DNA of 64,000 nucleotides, taken from positions 1-64,000 of the forward strand of contig NZ_JAFJSY010000001.1 in assembly GCF_019857225.1 (NCBI RefSeq), read 5' to 3'. This stretch comes from Streptomyces plumbidurans (lineage in GTDB: Bacteria > Actinomycetota > Actinomycetes > Streptomycetales > Streptomycetaceae). Each line of letters begins with the position of its first letter. Position 1 is the first letter of the stretch. The notes under the pieces were generated by a model, which ran no database searches, had not been told where the DNA came from, and saw only the letters and a list, made by a program, of their open reading frames with translations. The position numbers were made by a program, and so were the translations under genes. Positions 26,490 through 35,315 of the stretch are shown here, one piece after another.

Positions 26490-27125
26490 AGCCCACTTGG
26501 AGGGAGCCGGAGCGGCTCCGAGCAGGTGCAGATACATCGTGGTCACATCCCGTACGGCGGTGTCGTACAGGTCCGGCCGTGCCGCGACCCGACCGGCGGC
26601 CTCGACGCACATGCCGGCCACCGCGTGGGCCACGGCGAGCGGTTCGACGACCGGGGTCGCATCGCCGCGGTCGGCGAGGCGGCGGATGTAGCGGGCGTGG
26701 CGGTGGACGGGCCGTTCGCGGATCTCGTTCCACAGCCGCGCCACGTCCGGGTCCGTGCGGGCCTGTTCTTCCAGCTGGGCGAGCAGCGGCCGGTGGCGGG
26801 CGTAGGCGGCGATGACGGCGCCGACCGATGCCTCCGCGACGGCGCGCATGTCGTCCGCGTCGACGCCCGGCACCTCCTGCGCGGCGAGGAACGCGTCCCG
26901 TACACGTGCGGCGACGACGCGGAAGATCTCCTCCTTCGAGGCGAAGTAGACGTAGAAGCCCGCCCGCGAGACGCCCGCCTCCGCGGTGATGTCGGCGACG
27001 GTGGCCCGGCCGAGTCCGAGCCGGGCGATGACGGTCTCGGCCGCGTCCAGGAGCCGGGCCCGGGCCGGGGCCTCGGTGCGGTCGCGGGCGGTGCGCACCG
27101 CCCAGGCCTTGTGGGTGCGTGCCAT
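26472..27125 (-). CDS. TetR/AcrR family regulator of the acyl-CoA carboxylase
   Basis: 217 residues. HTH: ARLLDAAETVIARLGLGRAT then VADITAEAGVSRAGFYVYFASKEEIF. The C-terminal domain is helical, with V-A-G-M-C-V-E-A-A-G near the ligand pocket. It faces the carboxylase gene across a 79-bp gap holding a 24-bp palindrome, so it very probably represses that gene, perhaps relieved by an acyl-CoA (inference). A TACGCT -10 lies 6 nt before its ATG and no Shine-Dalgarno is seen, so it is probably leaderless. The palindrome overlaps the upstream part of this promoter. Confidence 0.88.
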   Translation of the reverse strand: MARTHKAWAVRTARDRTEAPARARLLDAAETVIARLGLGRATVADITAEAGVSRAGFYVYFASKEEIFRVVAARVRDAFLAAQEVPGVDADDMRAVAEASVGAVIAAYARHRPLLAQLEEQARTDPDVARLWNEIRERPVHRHARYIRRLADRGDATPVVEPLAVAHAVAGMCVEAAGRVAARPDLYDTAVRDVTTMYLHLLGAAPAPSKWASGRQS

Positions 27126-27131
27126 GCGAGG

Positions 27132-27160
27132 AGCGTATTGACGTTGACGTCAATGTCAAT
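27132..27160. promoter_or_regulatory. 24-bp palindromic TetR operator and TetR -10 box
   Basis: Positions 27137-27160 read as half-sites ATTGACGTTGAC and GTCAATGTCAAT around a shared centre; 22 of 24 positions are symmetric. TACGCT (minus strand, 27137-27132) is the -10 of the TetR gene. The operator lies between the two divergent starts, so both genes should be controlled from it. Confidence 0.7.
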
Positions 27161-27204
27161 GAGCATGACGGGGCCGGTCGATGACGTCCTGGAAAGGCCC
27201 ACGC

Positions 27205-30200
27205 ATGAGTGCCGTACTCGTCGCCAACCGCGGAGAGATCGCCGTACGCGTCCTGCGGGCCGTATCGGACTCCGGGCTGCGTTCGGTGGCGGTGTACGCC
27301 GATGGTGACGACGCGCATGTCCGGCTCGCCGACGAGGCGGTGCCGGTGGGCAGTTACCTCGATGCGGATGCTCTGCTCGGCGCCGCCTCGGCGGCCGGAT
27401 GCGTGTTCCTGCACCCCGGTTACGGCTTTCTGAGCGAGGACGCGGACTTCGCGCGGCGGTGCCGGGCGGCCGGTATCACGTTCGTCGGGCCTTCCGCGGA
27501 GGTGCTCGACGTCTTCGGGGACAAGGTGCGGGCGCGTGAACTCGCCGTCGCCACAGGCGTTCCGGTGCTGCCCGCCGCGCACGGCGGGCTGGAGGAAGCG
27601 CGTGCGTTCCTTGCCGGGGGCCCGGTGATGATCAAGGCGGTCGGCGGGGGCGGCGGGCGCGGCATGCGCGTCGTGCGAGCGTCCGAGGAGTTGGACGAGG
27701 CGTGGCAGCGGTGCGCTTCGGAGGCTCAACAGGGCTTCGGGCGGGGCGAGTTGTACGCGGAACGCCTGCTGGAGGGTGCCCGGCACGTGGAGGTGCAGGT
27801 CGTCGGGGACACCTCGGGAGCCGTCACGCATCTGTGGGACCGGGACTGCACCACCCAACGGCGGCATCAGAAGCTGATCGAGATCGCGCCCGCGCCCGAA
27901 CTCCCGGACGCCGTACGGGAAGAGATCCTCGACAGCGCGCTGCGGCTGGCGCGGGCGGCTCGCTGTTCGAGCCTGGTCACCTTCGAATTCCTGCTCCTGG
28001 ACGACCGGTTCCGCTTCATCGAGGCCAACCCCCGCCTCCAGGTGGAGCACACGGTCACCGAGGAGGTGACCGGGGTGGATCTGGTCGCCGTGCAGCTGCG
28101 CCTTGCCGCCGGGGCCACGCTGGCCGAGCTGGGGCTGTCGGGGCCGCCCGCCGCGCCGCGCGGGTTCGCCGTGCAGGCGCGGGTCAGCGCCGAGGAGGCG
28201 GGCCGGGTCACGCGCTTCGACCTGCCGTCGGGACCCGGGGTGCGGGTCGACACCGCCCTCCGCACGGGCACCGAAATCGGCGTCCGCTACGACCCGTTGC
28301 TCGCGAAGGTGGTCGCGCATGCGCCGCACGGAGGGGTCGAGGCGGCGGTCACGCGGGTGCGGCGCGCGCTGGGCGAGTTCGGGGTGGAGGGGGTGCGGAC
28401 GGGGATTCCGCTGCTGCGGGACGTACTCGCGCGGCCCGCTTTTTGGGCGCGCCCGCAGGCGTTCGAGCAGGCTGCACCCGAGGCCGGGGAGGCGGACGGC
28501 ACGGTCGTCGCGCCGCTCGGCGGCACCGTCGTCTCCGTGGACGTCTCCCCCGGTGAACGGGTGCGTGCCGGGCAGCAGTTGCTGGTGCTGGAGGCCATGA
28601 AGATGGAGCACGTGGTGCGGGCTCCCGGCTCCGCGGTCGTACGGCTGCTGCACGCGCGCGTGGGCCAAACGGTGGGCGAGGGCGCGGCTTTGGCCACCCT
28701 GGACGACGTCACCGGCTCGCACGACGACGAGCAGGCGACGAAGCCGCTCGACCCGGACTTCGTGCGCGCGGACCTCGCCGAGGCGGTGCACCGGCACTCC
28801 TTCGGCCTGGACGCGAACCGTCCCGAGGCGGTCGCGCGGCGGCATGTGCTCGGTCGGCGCACCGCCCGCGAGAACATCGAGGACCTGTGCGACGAGGGCT
28901 CGTTCACCGAGTTCGGCGCCCTCGCGATCGCGGCGCAGCGCCTGCGCCGCTCCGTGGACGATCTGATCCGCTCGACGCCGGCGGACGGCCTGGTCTGCGG
29001 CACCGGGCGGATCGACGGCGAACCGTGCGTGGCGATGTCGTACGACTACACGGTCCTGGCCGGTACGCAGGGCCTGCAGAACCACCGCAAGACCGACCGG
29101 ATGCTGGAGATCGCCGAGGAACGGGGGCTGCCCGTCGTGCTGTTCGCTGAGGGCGGCGGCGGGCGGCCCGGGGACACCGACACCACGTCCGTGGCCGGTC
29201 TCGACGTGACCACCTTCCAGCGGATGGCGCGGCTGAGCGGACAGGTGCCGTTGGTCGGCATCGCCTCGGGCCGGTGTTTCGCGGGCAACGCGGCGCTGCT
29301 CGGCTGCTGCGACATCGTGATCGCCACGCCCGACGCGACGATCGGGATGGGCGGGCCCGCGATGATCGAGGGCGGCGGGCTGGGCGTGTACCGGCCGGAG
29401 GAGGTGGGGCCGCTGTCGGTGCAGGTACCGAACGGTGTCGTGGACGTCGTCGTCACGGACGAGGCCGAGGCCGTGCGGGTGGCGCGGCAGTATCTGGCGT
29501 ACTTCCAAGGAACGCAAGGGAGTTGGGAGGCCCCGGACCAGCGGCTGCTGCGACAGGTGGTGCCGGAGAACCGACGGCGCGCCTACGACGTGCGGGCCGC
29601 GGTCCACGGGCTCGCGGACACGGGCTCGGTGCTCGAACTGCGCCCGGAGTTCGGCGTGGGAGTGCTGACCTGTCTCGTCCGTGTCGAAGGGCGCCCCATG
29701 GGGCTGCTGGCCAGCAACCCGGCGCATCTGGGCGGGGCGATCGACCGGGACGCCGCGGACAAGGCGGCGCGGTTTCTGCAGTTGTGCGACGCGTTCGGGC
29801 TGCCGGTGGTCTCGCTGTGCGACACCCCGGGGTTCATGGTCGGCCCGGACGCCGAACGGACCGCGACCGTACGGCACTTCGCCCGGCTCTTCCTGGTGGG
29901 CGCCAGTCTGCGGGTGCCGCTGGTCGCTCTGGTGCTGCGCAAGGCGTACGGGCTTGGCGCGATGGCGATGATGGGCGGTTCGACGCGTGCCCCGCTGGCC
30001 ACGGCCGCCTGGCCGAGCGGGGAATTCGGCGGGATGGGCCTGGAGGGCGCGGTGCGGCTCGGCTACCGCAAGGAGCTGGAGGCGATCGCGGACCCGGCCG
30101 AGCGTGCGCGCGTCTTCGAGGAGCGGGTCGCCGAGTTGTACGAGCGCGGGAAGGCGGTCAACGCGGCGGCCGCGCTGGAGATCGACGCGGTCATCGACCC

Positions 30201-30288
30201 GGCCGGGTCGCGGGACTGGGTGCTGGCGGCGCTCGGGCGATGCCCCGTCCCCCGCCCGGGGCATCGCCCGTTCGTCGACGCCTGGTGA
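27205..30288 (+). CDS. Single-chain biotin-dependent acyl-CoA carboxylase (BC-BCCP-CT fusion)
   Basis: 1027 residues. Biotin carboxylase at about 1-425 (VLVANRGEIAVRVLRA, GGGGGRGM ATP loop, EANPRLQVEHTVTEEVTG). Biotin carrier domain at about 430-495 with E-A-M-K-M (biotinyl Lys466). Carboxyltransferase at about 510-1027 (GTQGLQNHRKTDRMLEIAE, GRCFAGNAALLG, DTPGFMVGPDAE, KAYGLGAMAM). Streptomyces usually encodes these on separate alpha and beta subunits. One-chain forms of this order are known as the long-chain acyl-CoA carboxylases of mycobacteria and relatives. GGAAAGG lies 7 nt before the ATG. Substrate unproven. TetR-controlled. Confidence 0.92.
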   Translation: MSAVLVANRGEIAVRVLRAVSDSGLRSVAVYADGDDAHVRLADEAVPVGSYLDADALLGAASAAGCVFLHPGYGFLSEDADFARRCRAAGITFVGPSAEVLDVFGDKVRARELAVATGVPVLPAAHGGLEEARAFLAGGPVMIKAVGGGGGRGMRVVRASEELDEAWQRCASEAQQGFGRGELYAERLLEGARHVEVQVVGDTSGAVTHLWDRDCTTQRRHQKLIEIAPAPELPDAVREEILDSALRLARAARCSSLVTFEFLLLDDRFRFIEANPRLQVEHTVTEEVTGVDLVAVQLRLAAGATLAELGLSGPPAAPRGFAVQARVSAEEAGRVTRFDLPSGPGVRVDTALRTGTEIGVRYDPLLAKVVAHAPHGGVEAAVTRVRRALGEFGVEGVRTGIPLLRDVLARPAFWARPQAFEQAAPEAGEADGTVVAPLGGTVVSVDVSPGERVRAGQQLLVLEAMKMEHVVRAPGSAVVRLLHARVGQTVGEGAALATLDDVTGSHDDEQATKPLDPDFVRADLAEAVHRHSFGLDANRPEAVARRHVLGRRTARENIEDLCDEGSFTEFGALAIAAQRLRRSVDDLIRSTPADGLVCGTGRIDGEPCVAMSYDYTVLAGTQGLQNHRKTDRMLEIAEERGLPVVLFAEGGGGRPGDTDTTSVAGLDVTTFQRMARLSGQVPLVGIASGRCFAGNAALLGCCDIVIATPDATIGMGGPAMIEGGGLGVYRPEEVGPLSVQVPNGVVDVVVTDEAEAVRVARQYLAYFQGTQGSWEAPDQRLLRQVVPENRRRAYDVRAAVHGLADTGSVLELRPEFGVGVLTCLVRVEGRPMGLLASNPAHLGGAIDRDAADKAARFLQLCDAFGLPVVSLCDTPGFMVGPDAERTATVRHFARLFLVGASLRVPLVALVLRKAYGLGAMAMMGGSTRAPLATAAWPSGEFGGMGLEGAVRLGYRKELEAIADPAERARVFEERVAELYERGKAVNAAAALEIDAVIDPAGSRDWVLAALGRCPVPRPGHRPFVDAW

Positions 30289-30334
30289 TCCGGCGTATCG
30301 ACGCCCGGGATCCGGCGTCCGTCCGAGGGGCCCG

Positions 30335-31723
30335 TCAGCTGGGCCGGATGTTCTGGTTCAGCCGGAACACGTTGTCCGGGTCGAATGCGGCCTTGATGCG
30401 GGCCAGCCGCTGGTAGTTGGCGCCATAGCTGGCGCGCACGCGTTCCTGGCCCTCGTCCATCATCATGTTGACGTAGGCGCCGCCCGCCGAGAACGGGTGC
30501 AGGGCGTCGGAGTAGTCGACCGCCCAGCGTTTGATCAGTTCGGCGTTGGCCGGGTCGGGGTCGACACCGGCGTAGACGGTGGACCAGGTGGCGCCGCGGT
30601 AGCCCCAGGGGGTCTCCTCGGGGCCCACGTCGTGGGCCGCGCCGTCGATCGGGTAGAGGTGCATGGTCGACTGGACGGTGGGCACCTCGGCGCCGAACTT
30701 GGCGTGCAGGTCCACGGCCTCGTCCGGGATCTCGTCGACGAAGTCGGCGCGCCAGTACCACTGGTGGCCGGGCGGGTAGAGCCCGTCGAACATGGACTGC
30801 AGGTCCGGGTGCGGCATCGGCGCGGTGAAGTGCAGCAGCGGCTCGGGCAGGGCGTCGAGCAGCGGTGCCATCAGGCGTGCGGCGGCTTCGGGGTCGCTGC
30901 CCGCGTAGCACCAGACGACGCCGGCCGTCTTGCGCAGCTGGATCTCCTCCGGGAACGGCGGGGCGGGTGGGACGGTGCCGTGCAGGAAGAAGGCGCTGAG
31001 CTCGCGGGGCGCGTTGGGCAGGAAGTCCCGGTAGGCGGTGAGCACTTCGGCGCTGACCTCGATGGGCCAGAAGGTAGGTCCGGCGACGACCGTGCCGACC
31101 TCGTGCAGCCGGAACAGGAAGGAGGTGACGACGCCGAAGTTGCCGCCGCCTCCGCGGATCGCCCAGAACAGGTCGGCGTTCTCGTCGGCGCTCGCGCGCA
31201 CCTGCCGCCCGTCGGCGAGGACGACCTCGGCGGAGAGCATGTTGTCGATGGTCAGGCCGCACTTGCGGGTGAGGTGGCCGAGTCCGCCGCCAGTGGCGAT
31301 GCCGCCGACGCCGGTGGTGGAGACGATGCCGCTGGGGGTGGCGAGGCCGTGCGCGTTGGTGGCCCGGTCGACCTCGCCCCACACGCAGCCGCCGCCGACC
31401 CGAACCGTGCGGGCCTCGGGGTCGACCTGGATGTCCTTCAGGAGTGAGAGGTCGGCGACAACCCCGCCGTCCACGGTGCCCATGCCGGCGCCGTGGTGGC
31501 CGCCGCCGCGAACCGCGAGCGGCAGGTCGTGGGCGCGGGCGAAGCCGATCACGCGGGCGACGGCGTCCGCGTCGGCGCAGCGGGCGACGAGTGCGGGGCG
31601 GCGGTCGATCATCGCGTTGTAGACGGCGCGGGCTTCCTCGTAGGCGGAGTCCTCGGGTCCGATCAGCTCCCCGTTGAAGCCGGAGAGTTCGGTGCGGGCG
31701 GCCTGAGCGGGTGTACTGGACAT
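30335..31723 (-). CDS. Berberine-bridge-enzyme-like FAD-linked oxidoreductase
   Basis: 462 residues. PCMH-type FAD domain at about 35-210: V-R-G-G-G-H-H-G-A-G-M carries the His (76/77) that usually forms the 8-alpha-histidyl FAD bond, and G-G-L-G-H-L-T-R-K-C-G-L-T-I-D-N follows. The second covalent Cys of plant BBE (in the T-C-P/x-V-G-V-G-G region) is replaced by S-T-T-G-V-G-G, so one covalent link is expected. The C-terminal BBE segment ends Y-Q-R-L-A-R-I-K-A-A-F-D-P-D-N-V-F-R-L-N-Q-N-I. Family members oxidise sugars, alkaloids or antibiotics. GGGGG precedes the ATG. It lies 105 bp downstream of the LAL regulator. Confidence 0.88.
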   Translation of the reverse strand: MSSTPAQAARTELSGFNGELIGPEDSAYEEARAVYNAMIDRRPALVARCADADAVARVIGFARAHDLPLAVRGGGHHGAGMGTVDGGVVADLSLLKDIQVDPEARTVRVGGGCVWGEVDRATNAHGLATPSGIVSTTGVGGIATGGGLGHLTRKCGLTIDNMLSAEVVLADGRQVRASADENADLFWAIRGGGGNFGVVTSFLFRLHEVGTVVAGPTFWPIEVSAEVLTAYRDFLPNAPRELSAFFLHGTVPPAPPFPEEIQLRKTAGVVWCYAGSDPEAAARLMAPLLDALPEPLLHFTAPMPHPDLQSMFDGLYPPGHQWYWRADFVDEIPDEAVDLHAKFGAEVPTVQSTMHLYPIDGAAHDVGPEETPWGYRGATWSTVYAGVDPDPANAELIKRWAVDYSDALHPFSAGGAYVNMMMDEGQERVRASYGANYQRLARIKAAFDPDNVFRLNQNIRPS

Positions 31724-31828
31724 GCGATATCCCCCGTTTGTTAGGAGTCGGGCCGTTCCGCACGTTCTACTCGTGTTGCGTGGGCACGGGCATCCGTGGG
31801 CATCACCTAGCTCGGGCCCGCGAACTAC

Positions 31829-34429
31829 CTACGTTTCCTGCCCGGGGGCGAGTCCGAGCTCCTCCGCGCGGACCGCGGCATGGCGCCGGGTGGGTGCGTC
31901 CAGCTTGTCCAGGATCGCGCGGACGTGGTTGTCGACGGTACGCACGGACACCACGAGCCGGGCGGCGATCTCGGCGTTGGTCAGGCCCTGGGCCAGCAGC
32001 CGCATGACCTGCAGCTGGCGCTCGGTGAGGCCCGCGGGGTTGCCGCGGGTGGCGGCGACGGGGCCGCGCGGAATGCGCTTGACGCCCAGCGCGCGCAGCT
32101 CGGCGCGGATCAGCCGGGCCAGTGGCTCGGCGCCCAGGGCGTCCAGCTCGGCGAGCGCCTCGATCTTGTCCGCGGGGTGCGGACTCTCCGCTACGGCGGC
32201 GGCGTGCTCGTAGGGGCAGCCGGCCGACTGCCACAGCGCCGCCGCCTCCCGCCAGTGGCCCCGGGCCTGGAGGGCGTACGGGTGGTCGCAGTCGTCGAGC
32301 GGGACGGGCCGGCCGGCTTTGGTCAGCCAGTAGCCGAGCTCCGCCCGGTAGGGAATCCCGGTCAGGTGGCGGGCCTGGGCGTGGACGGGGGTGACGGTCT
32401 CGATCACGGCGGCGCGGTCGCCGCGCAGCCAGGCGGCCTCGGCCAGCGCGGCCGCCACGGGTCCGGTGCGCTGGAGTTCCCGGGTGCGTACGGCGATCTC
32501 CTGGGCCTCGGCGAGGAGTTCACCGGCGCCGGGGCGGCCGGTGCGGGTGCGCACCCGGGCCAGCACGGTCAGCGCCGGGGAGCGTGCGGGCAGGAAGTCG
32601 TGGATGCCGAACTCGGCGTGCCGCTCGGCGCCGTCCCAGTCGGCTGCGGCGAGCCGGCGGATGGCCAGCTCGACGTGGAGGTACGTGAGGAAGCCGAGGT
32701 GTTCGGCGCGGTCGGCGAGATCCATGGCGGGGCCCAGATAGCGGTCGGCCTCGGTGTACTGGAGGTTGTCCAGCAGGGTCCAGATGAGGTTGGCGTAGGC
32801 GCGGCAGGCGTGTTCGACCTCGCCGGCGGCCAGGGCGACATGGAGGCTCTCCTCCAGCTGCTTGCGGCCGTCGGGGTCGCCGCCGCGCCAGCGGGCCGTG
32901 CCGACGTTGTTGAGCGCGTGGGACAGGATCGCCGTGTCCTCGGTCTTCTGCGCCAGGGTGATGGCGCGCTCGCCGTGCTCCACCGCCTCCGGGTAGCGAT
33001 CGGAGAGCATCCGGAGCTGGGCGATGTTGCTGACGGCGAGGGCGAGGAGCCGGTCGTCGCCCGCGTGCTCCAGCACGGTCACGGCCTCGCGGGCGGCGTC
33101 CTGCGCCTCGTCGGCGTCCCCGGCCCACCAGTGGATGCGGGACAGCCAGCGCAGATCGGCGCCGAGGGCGGGGATGTCGCCGAGCGAGCGGCGCAGGGCG
33201 ACCGCCTCGCGCTGGGCGGCGACGGCGGCCGCCGAGTCGGCGATGGTGTAACTCTCCACGGCGTAGCGTTCGAGCAGGTCGGCGAGGTCGGGCGGGGCGT
33301 AGCGGTGGCGCTGCCCGAGGACGAGCCGCAGCTGGGCGGCGGCCTCGCGGTGCGCGCCCGCCGAGGCGGCGTCCCGGGCGGCGTCGGGTCCGTAGCGTGC
33401 GATGGCGTCCTCGTCGCCGGCCTGGGCGGCGTGGTGGACGATACGGGCGGCATCGGCCCCGGGGCGGGCAGCCAGGGCCGCGAGGACGTTGCGGTTGAGC
33501 TCGATGCGCCGGGCGGCGGGTACGGCGTCGGCGATCGCGCGCCGGATCAGCTCGTGCCGGAAGGCCACCCGCTCCGGGGCCACGGCCAGCAGGCCGCGCT
33601 GTTCGGCCGCCGCGAGGACGGCCACCCCCTGTGTGAGCAGGGCGTCGACGAGCGGGCGCTCCACCGCCGAGGGGACGACGGCGAGCTGTTCCAGCGCGTC
33701 CACGGCGGCGGCGTCCAGTCCGCGCAGGCGGGCGAGCACGGCCTCGACGACGGTCGGGGGCACTCCCCCGGTGCCGCCGGCCGCGAGCACCTCGGCGACG
33801 AAGAAGGGGTTGCCGGAGGTGACCTCGTACACCTCCGCCGGGTCGAGCCGGCCGGCGCCGCTGAGGGTGCGGACGGCGTCCAGGGACAGCCTGGCCAGCG
33901 GCAGACGGTGCACGCGGGGGGCGCGGGAGACCTGGCCGAGGAGGTGGCGCAGGGGGTGTCCGCGGCTCAGCTCGTCGTCGCGGTAGGTGAGCACGAGCAG
34001 GGCGGGCAGCCGCTCCATCCTGCGCACCAGGAAGCGCAGCGCGTCCAGGGAGGCCTCGTCGGCCCAGTGCACGTCCTCGACGACGAGTACTGCGGGGTGC
34101 GGAGTCACGGCGAGCTCGCCGCGCAGGGCCTCGTAGACGCGCTGACGGTCGCCGCCGTCGGTGACGGCGCGGGCGAGCTCGGTGCCGACGCTGCCGACGA
34201 GGTCGCGGAAGGGTCCCAGGGGGCGTCGCGTGGCGAGGTCGTCGCACTGTCCGACCAGGATCCTGGCCTGCGCGGGAAGCCGCTCGGGCAGGGCTCTGAC
34301 CAGGCTGGACTTGCCGATTCCGGCCTCACCGAAGACGAGCACCACCGAACCGGCCCCGTCCGCCGCCTCCTGTGCGGCCGCGGTCAGCTGGGCCAGCTCG
34401 GGCTCACGCTCGAGAATCCCCCGGTCCAC
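31829..34429 (-). CDS. LuxR-family LAL-type regulator (AAA ATPase, TPR, HTH)
   Basis: 866 residues. Walker A G-E-A-G-I-G-K-S (34-41), Walker B V-L-V-V-E-D-V-H-W-A-D-E (about 114-125, Asp119), long helical TPR-like middle (about 330-760), and a C-terminal LuxR HTH (LTERQLQVMRLLAQGLTNAEIAARLVVSVRTVDNHVRAILDKL). Such MalT-like ATPases are often pathway activators. GTG at 34427-34429 fits the usual family start (VDRGILEREPEL); it has a CAGAAT -10 7 nt ahead and no Shine-Dalgarno. The FAD oxidoreductase gene immediately downstream on the same strand is a plausible target. Confidence 0.88.
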   Translation of the reverse strand: MDRGILEREPELAQLTAAAQEAADGAGSVVLVFGEAGIGKSSLVRALPERLPAQARILVGQCDDLATRRPLGPFRDLVGSVGTELARAVTDGGDRQRVYEALRGELAVTPHPAVLVVEDVHWADEASLDALRFLVRRMERLPALLVLTYRDDELSRGHPLRHLLGQVSRAPRVHRLPLARLSLDAVRTLSGAGRLDPAEVYEVTSGNPFFVAEVLAAGGTGGVPPTVVEAVLARLRGLDAAAVDALEQLAVVPSAVERPLVDALLTQGVAVLAAAEQRGLLAVAPERVAFRHELIRRAIADAVPAARRIELNRNVLAALAARPGADAARIVHHAAQAGDEDAIARYGPDAARDAASAGAHREAAAQLRLVLGQRHRYAPPDLADLLERYAVESYTIADSAAAVAAQREAVALRRSLGDIPALGADLRWLSRIHWWAGDADEAQDAAREAVTVLEHAGDDRLLALAVSNIAQLRMLSDRYPEAVEHGERAITLAQKTEDTAILSHALNNVGTARWRGGDPDGRKQLEESLHVALAAGEVEHACRAYANLIWTLLDNLQYTEADRYLGPAMDLADRAEHLGFLTYLHVELAIRRLAAADWDGAERHAEFGIHDFLPARSPALTVLARVRTRTGRPGAGELLAEAQEIAVRTRELQRTGPVAAALAEAAWLRGDRAAVIETVTPVHAQARHLTGIPYRAELGYWLTKAGRPVPLDDCDHPYALQARGHWREAAALWQSAGCPYEHAAAVAESPHPADKIEALAELDALGAEPLARLIRAELRALGVKRIPRGPVAATRGNPAGLTERQLQVMRLLAQGLTNAEIAARLVVSVRTVDNHVRAILDKLDAPTRRHAAVRAEELGLAPGQET

Positions 34430-34532
34430 GGGGCCGATTCTGCCACCGGGCGCCCGCAATGTCCGTGGCCGCACGATTCCGCGCCAGGGCGGCAGCCCGC
34501 TTCTCCACGACGAGGCTCGCCGCACGGCCGGG

Positions 34533-35315
34533 TCAGGACGGTGTGAGCGGGAGGTCGTCCGTGTAGGCGTTGACCGGTGGCGCGATGCGGTCCGTGCGGT
34601 GGACGTCCAGGGCCGCCGGGGCGGTCCTGGTGCCGAGGGTGCCGCCGGGGTGCCAGGTGCCGGTGACGGCCAGCCAGGTGTTGGCGGGTGCGGCGGGAGT
34701 GCCGTACATGCGGACCTTGACGGACTGGGAGTCGGCCGCGCAACAGGTGAAGATGATCCGGGTCAGATACCAGCCGCCGCCCTTCTCCGCGGGGGTGACG
34801 AAGCCGGTCATGCGGATGCTGCGGCCCCGCACGGCCTGTCCCCGGTCCTGCTGGACCCGGGCGGTGAAGTCCGACAGGGTCATGGGCAGGGGGGTCGTGG
34901 CAGGCAGCGGGTCGAAATGCTGTCCCTTCTTGACGGCCTGGTTGTTCGCTCGCGAGGCCGTGTACGCGCCGAGGGCGGGCGGTGCGAAGAAGAGCAGGCT
35001 GAGCGCGGGCAGGAAGAGCAGCCAGGCCACGCGGGGGACGGCGGAGTGGTCGTGGTCGTGGGCGTCGGGGACGGCGGAGTGGTCGTGGCCGTCGGCGTGG
35101 GGGACGTTGAAGTGGGCGTGGCCGTCGTCCTCGGGGGCCGTGCGGTCGAGGATCGCTCCCGCCAGACCCAGCAGGACGAGCAGCGCGCCGGAGGCGATCA
35201 GGACGGGGCGCTGGCCCTCCTTCACGTAGCGCAGGCACAGGTCGGTGAACAGGGCCGCGTGCAGCAGACCCAGGCCGGTCAGGACCAGCAGGACGGCTTG
35301 GATGTGGCGCTTCAC
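34533..35315 (-). CDS. TIGR03943 family membrane protein (YcgQ-like) with His-rich loop
   Basis: 260 residues. Two N-terminal TM helices, a loop very rich in His and Asp (about 77-108: HAHFNVPHADGHDHS and two HDHSAVP units), a third TM (VAWLLFLPALSLLFF), then an OB-like extracytoplasmic domain with F-T-C-C-A-A-D-S and R-G-R-S-I-R-M-T-G-F-V. This is the partner family of PF03773 permeases, as in Bacillus ycgR-ycgQ. The GTG at 35313-35315 overlaps the permease stop by 3 bases (GTGA). The loop suggests transition-metal binding; that is inference. Confidence 0.85.
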   Translation of the reverse strand: MKRHIQAVLLVLTGLGLLHAALFTDLCLRYVKEGQRPVLIASGALLVLLGLAGAILDRTAPEDDGHAHFNVPHADGHDHSAVPDAHDHDHSAVPRVAWLLFLPALSLLFFAPPALGAYTASRANNQAVKKGQHFDPLPATTPLPMTLSDFTARVQQDRGQAVRGRSIRMTGFVTPAEKGGGWYLTRIIFTCCAADSQSVKVRMYGTPAAPANTWLAVTGTWHPGGTLGTRTAPAALDVHRTDRIAPPVNAYTDDLPLTPS

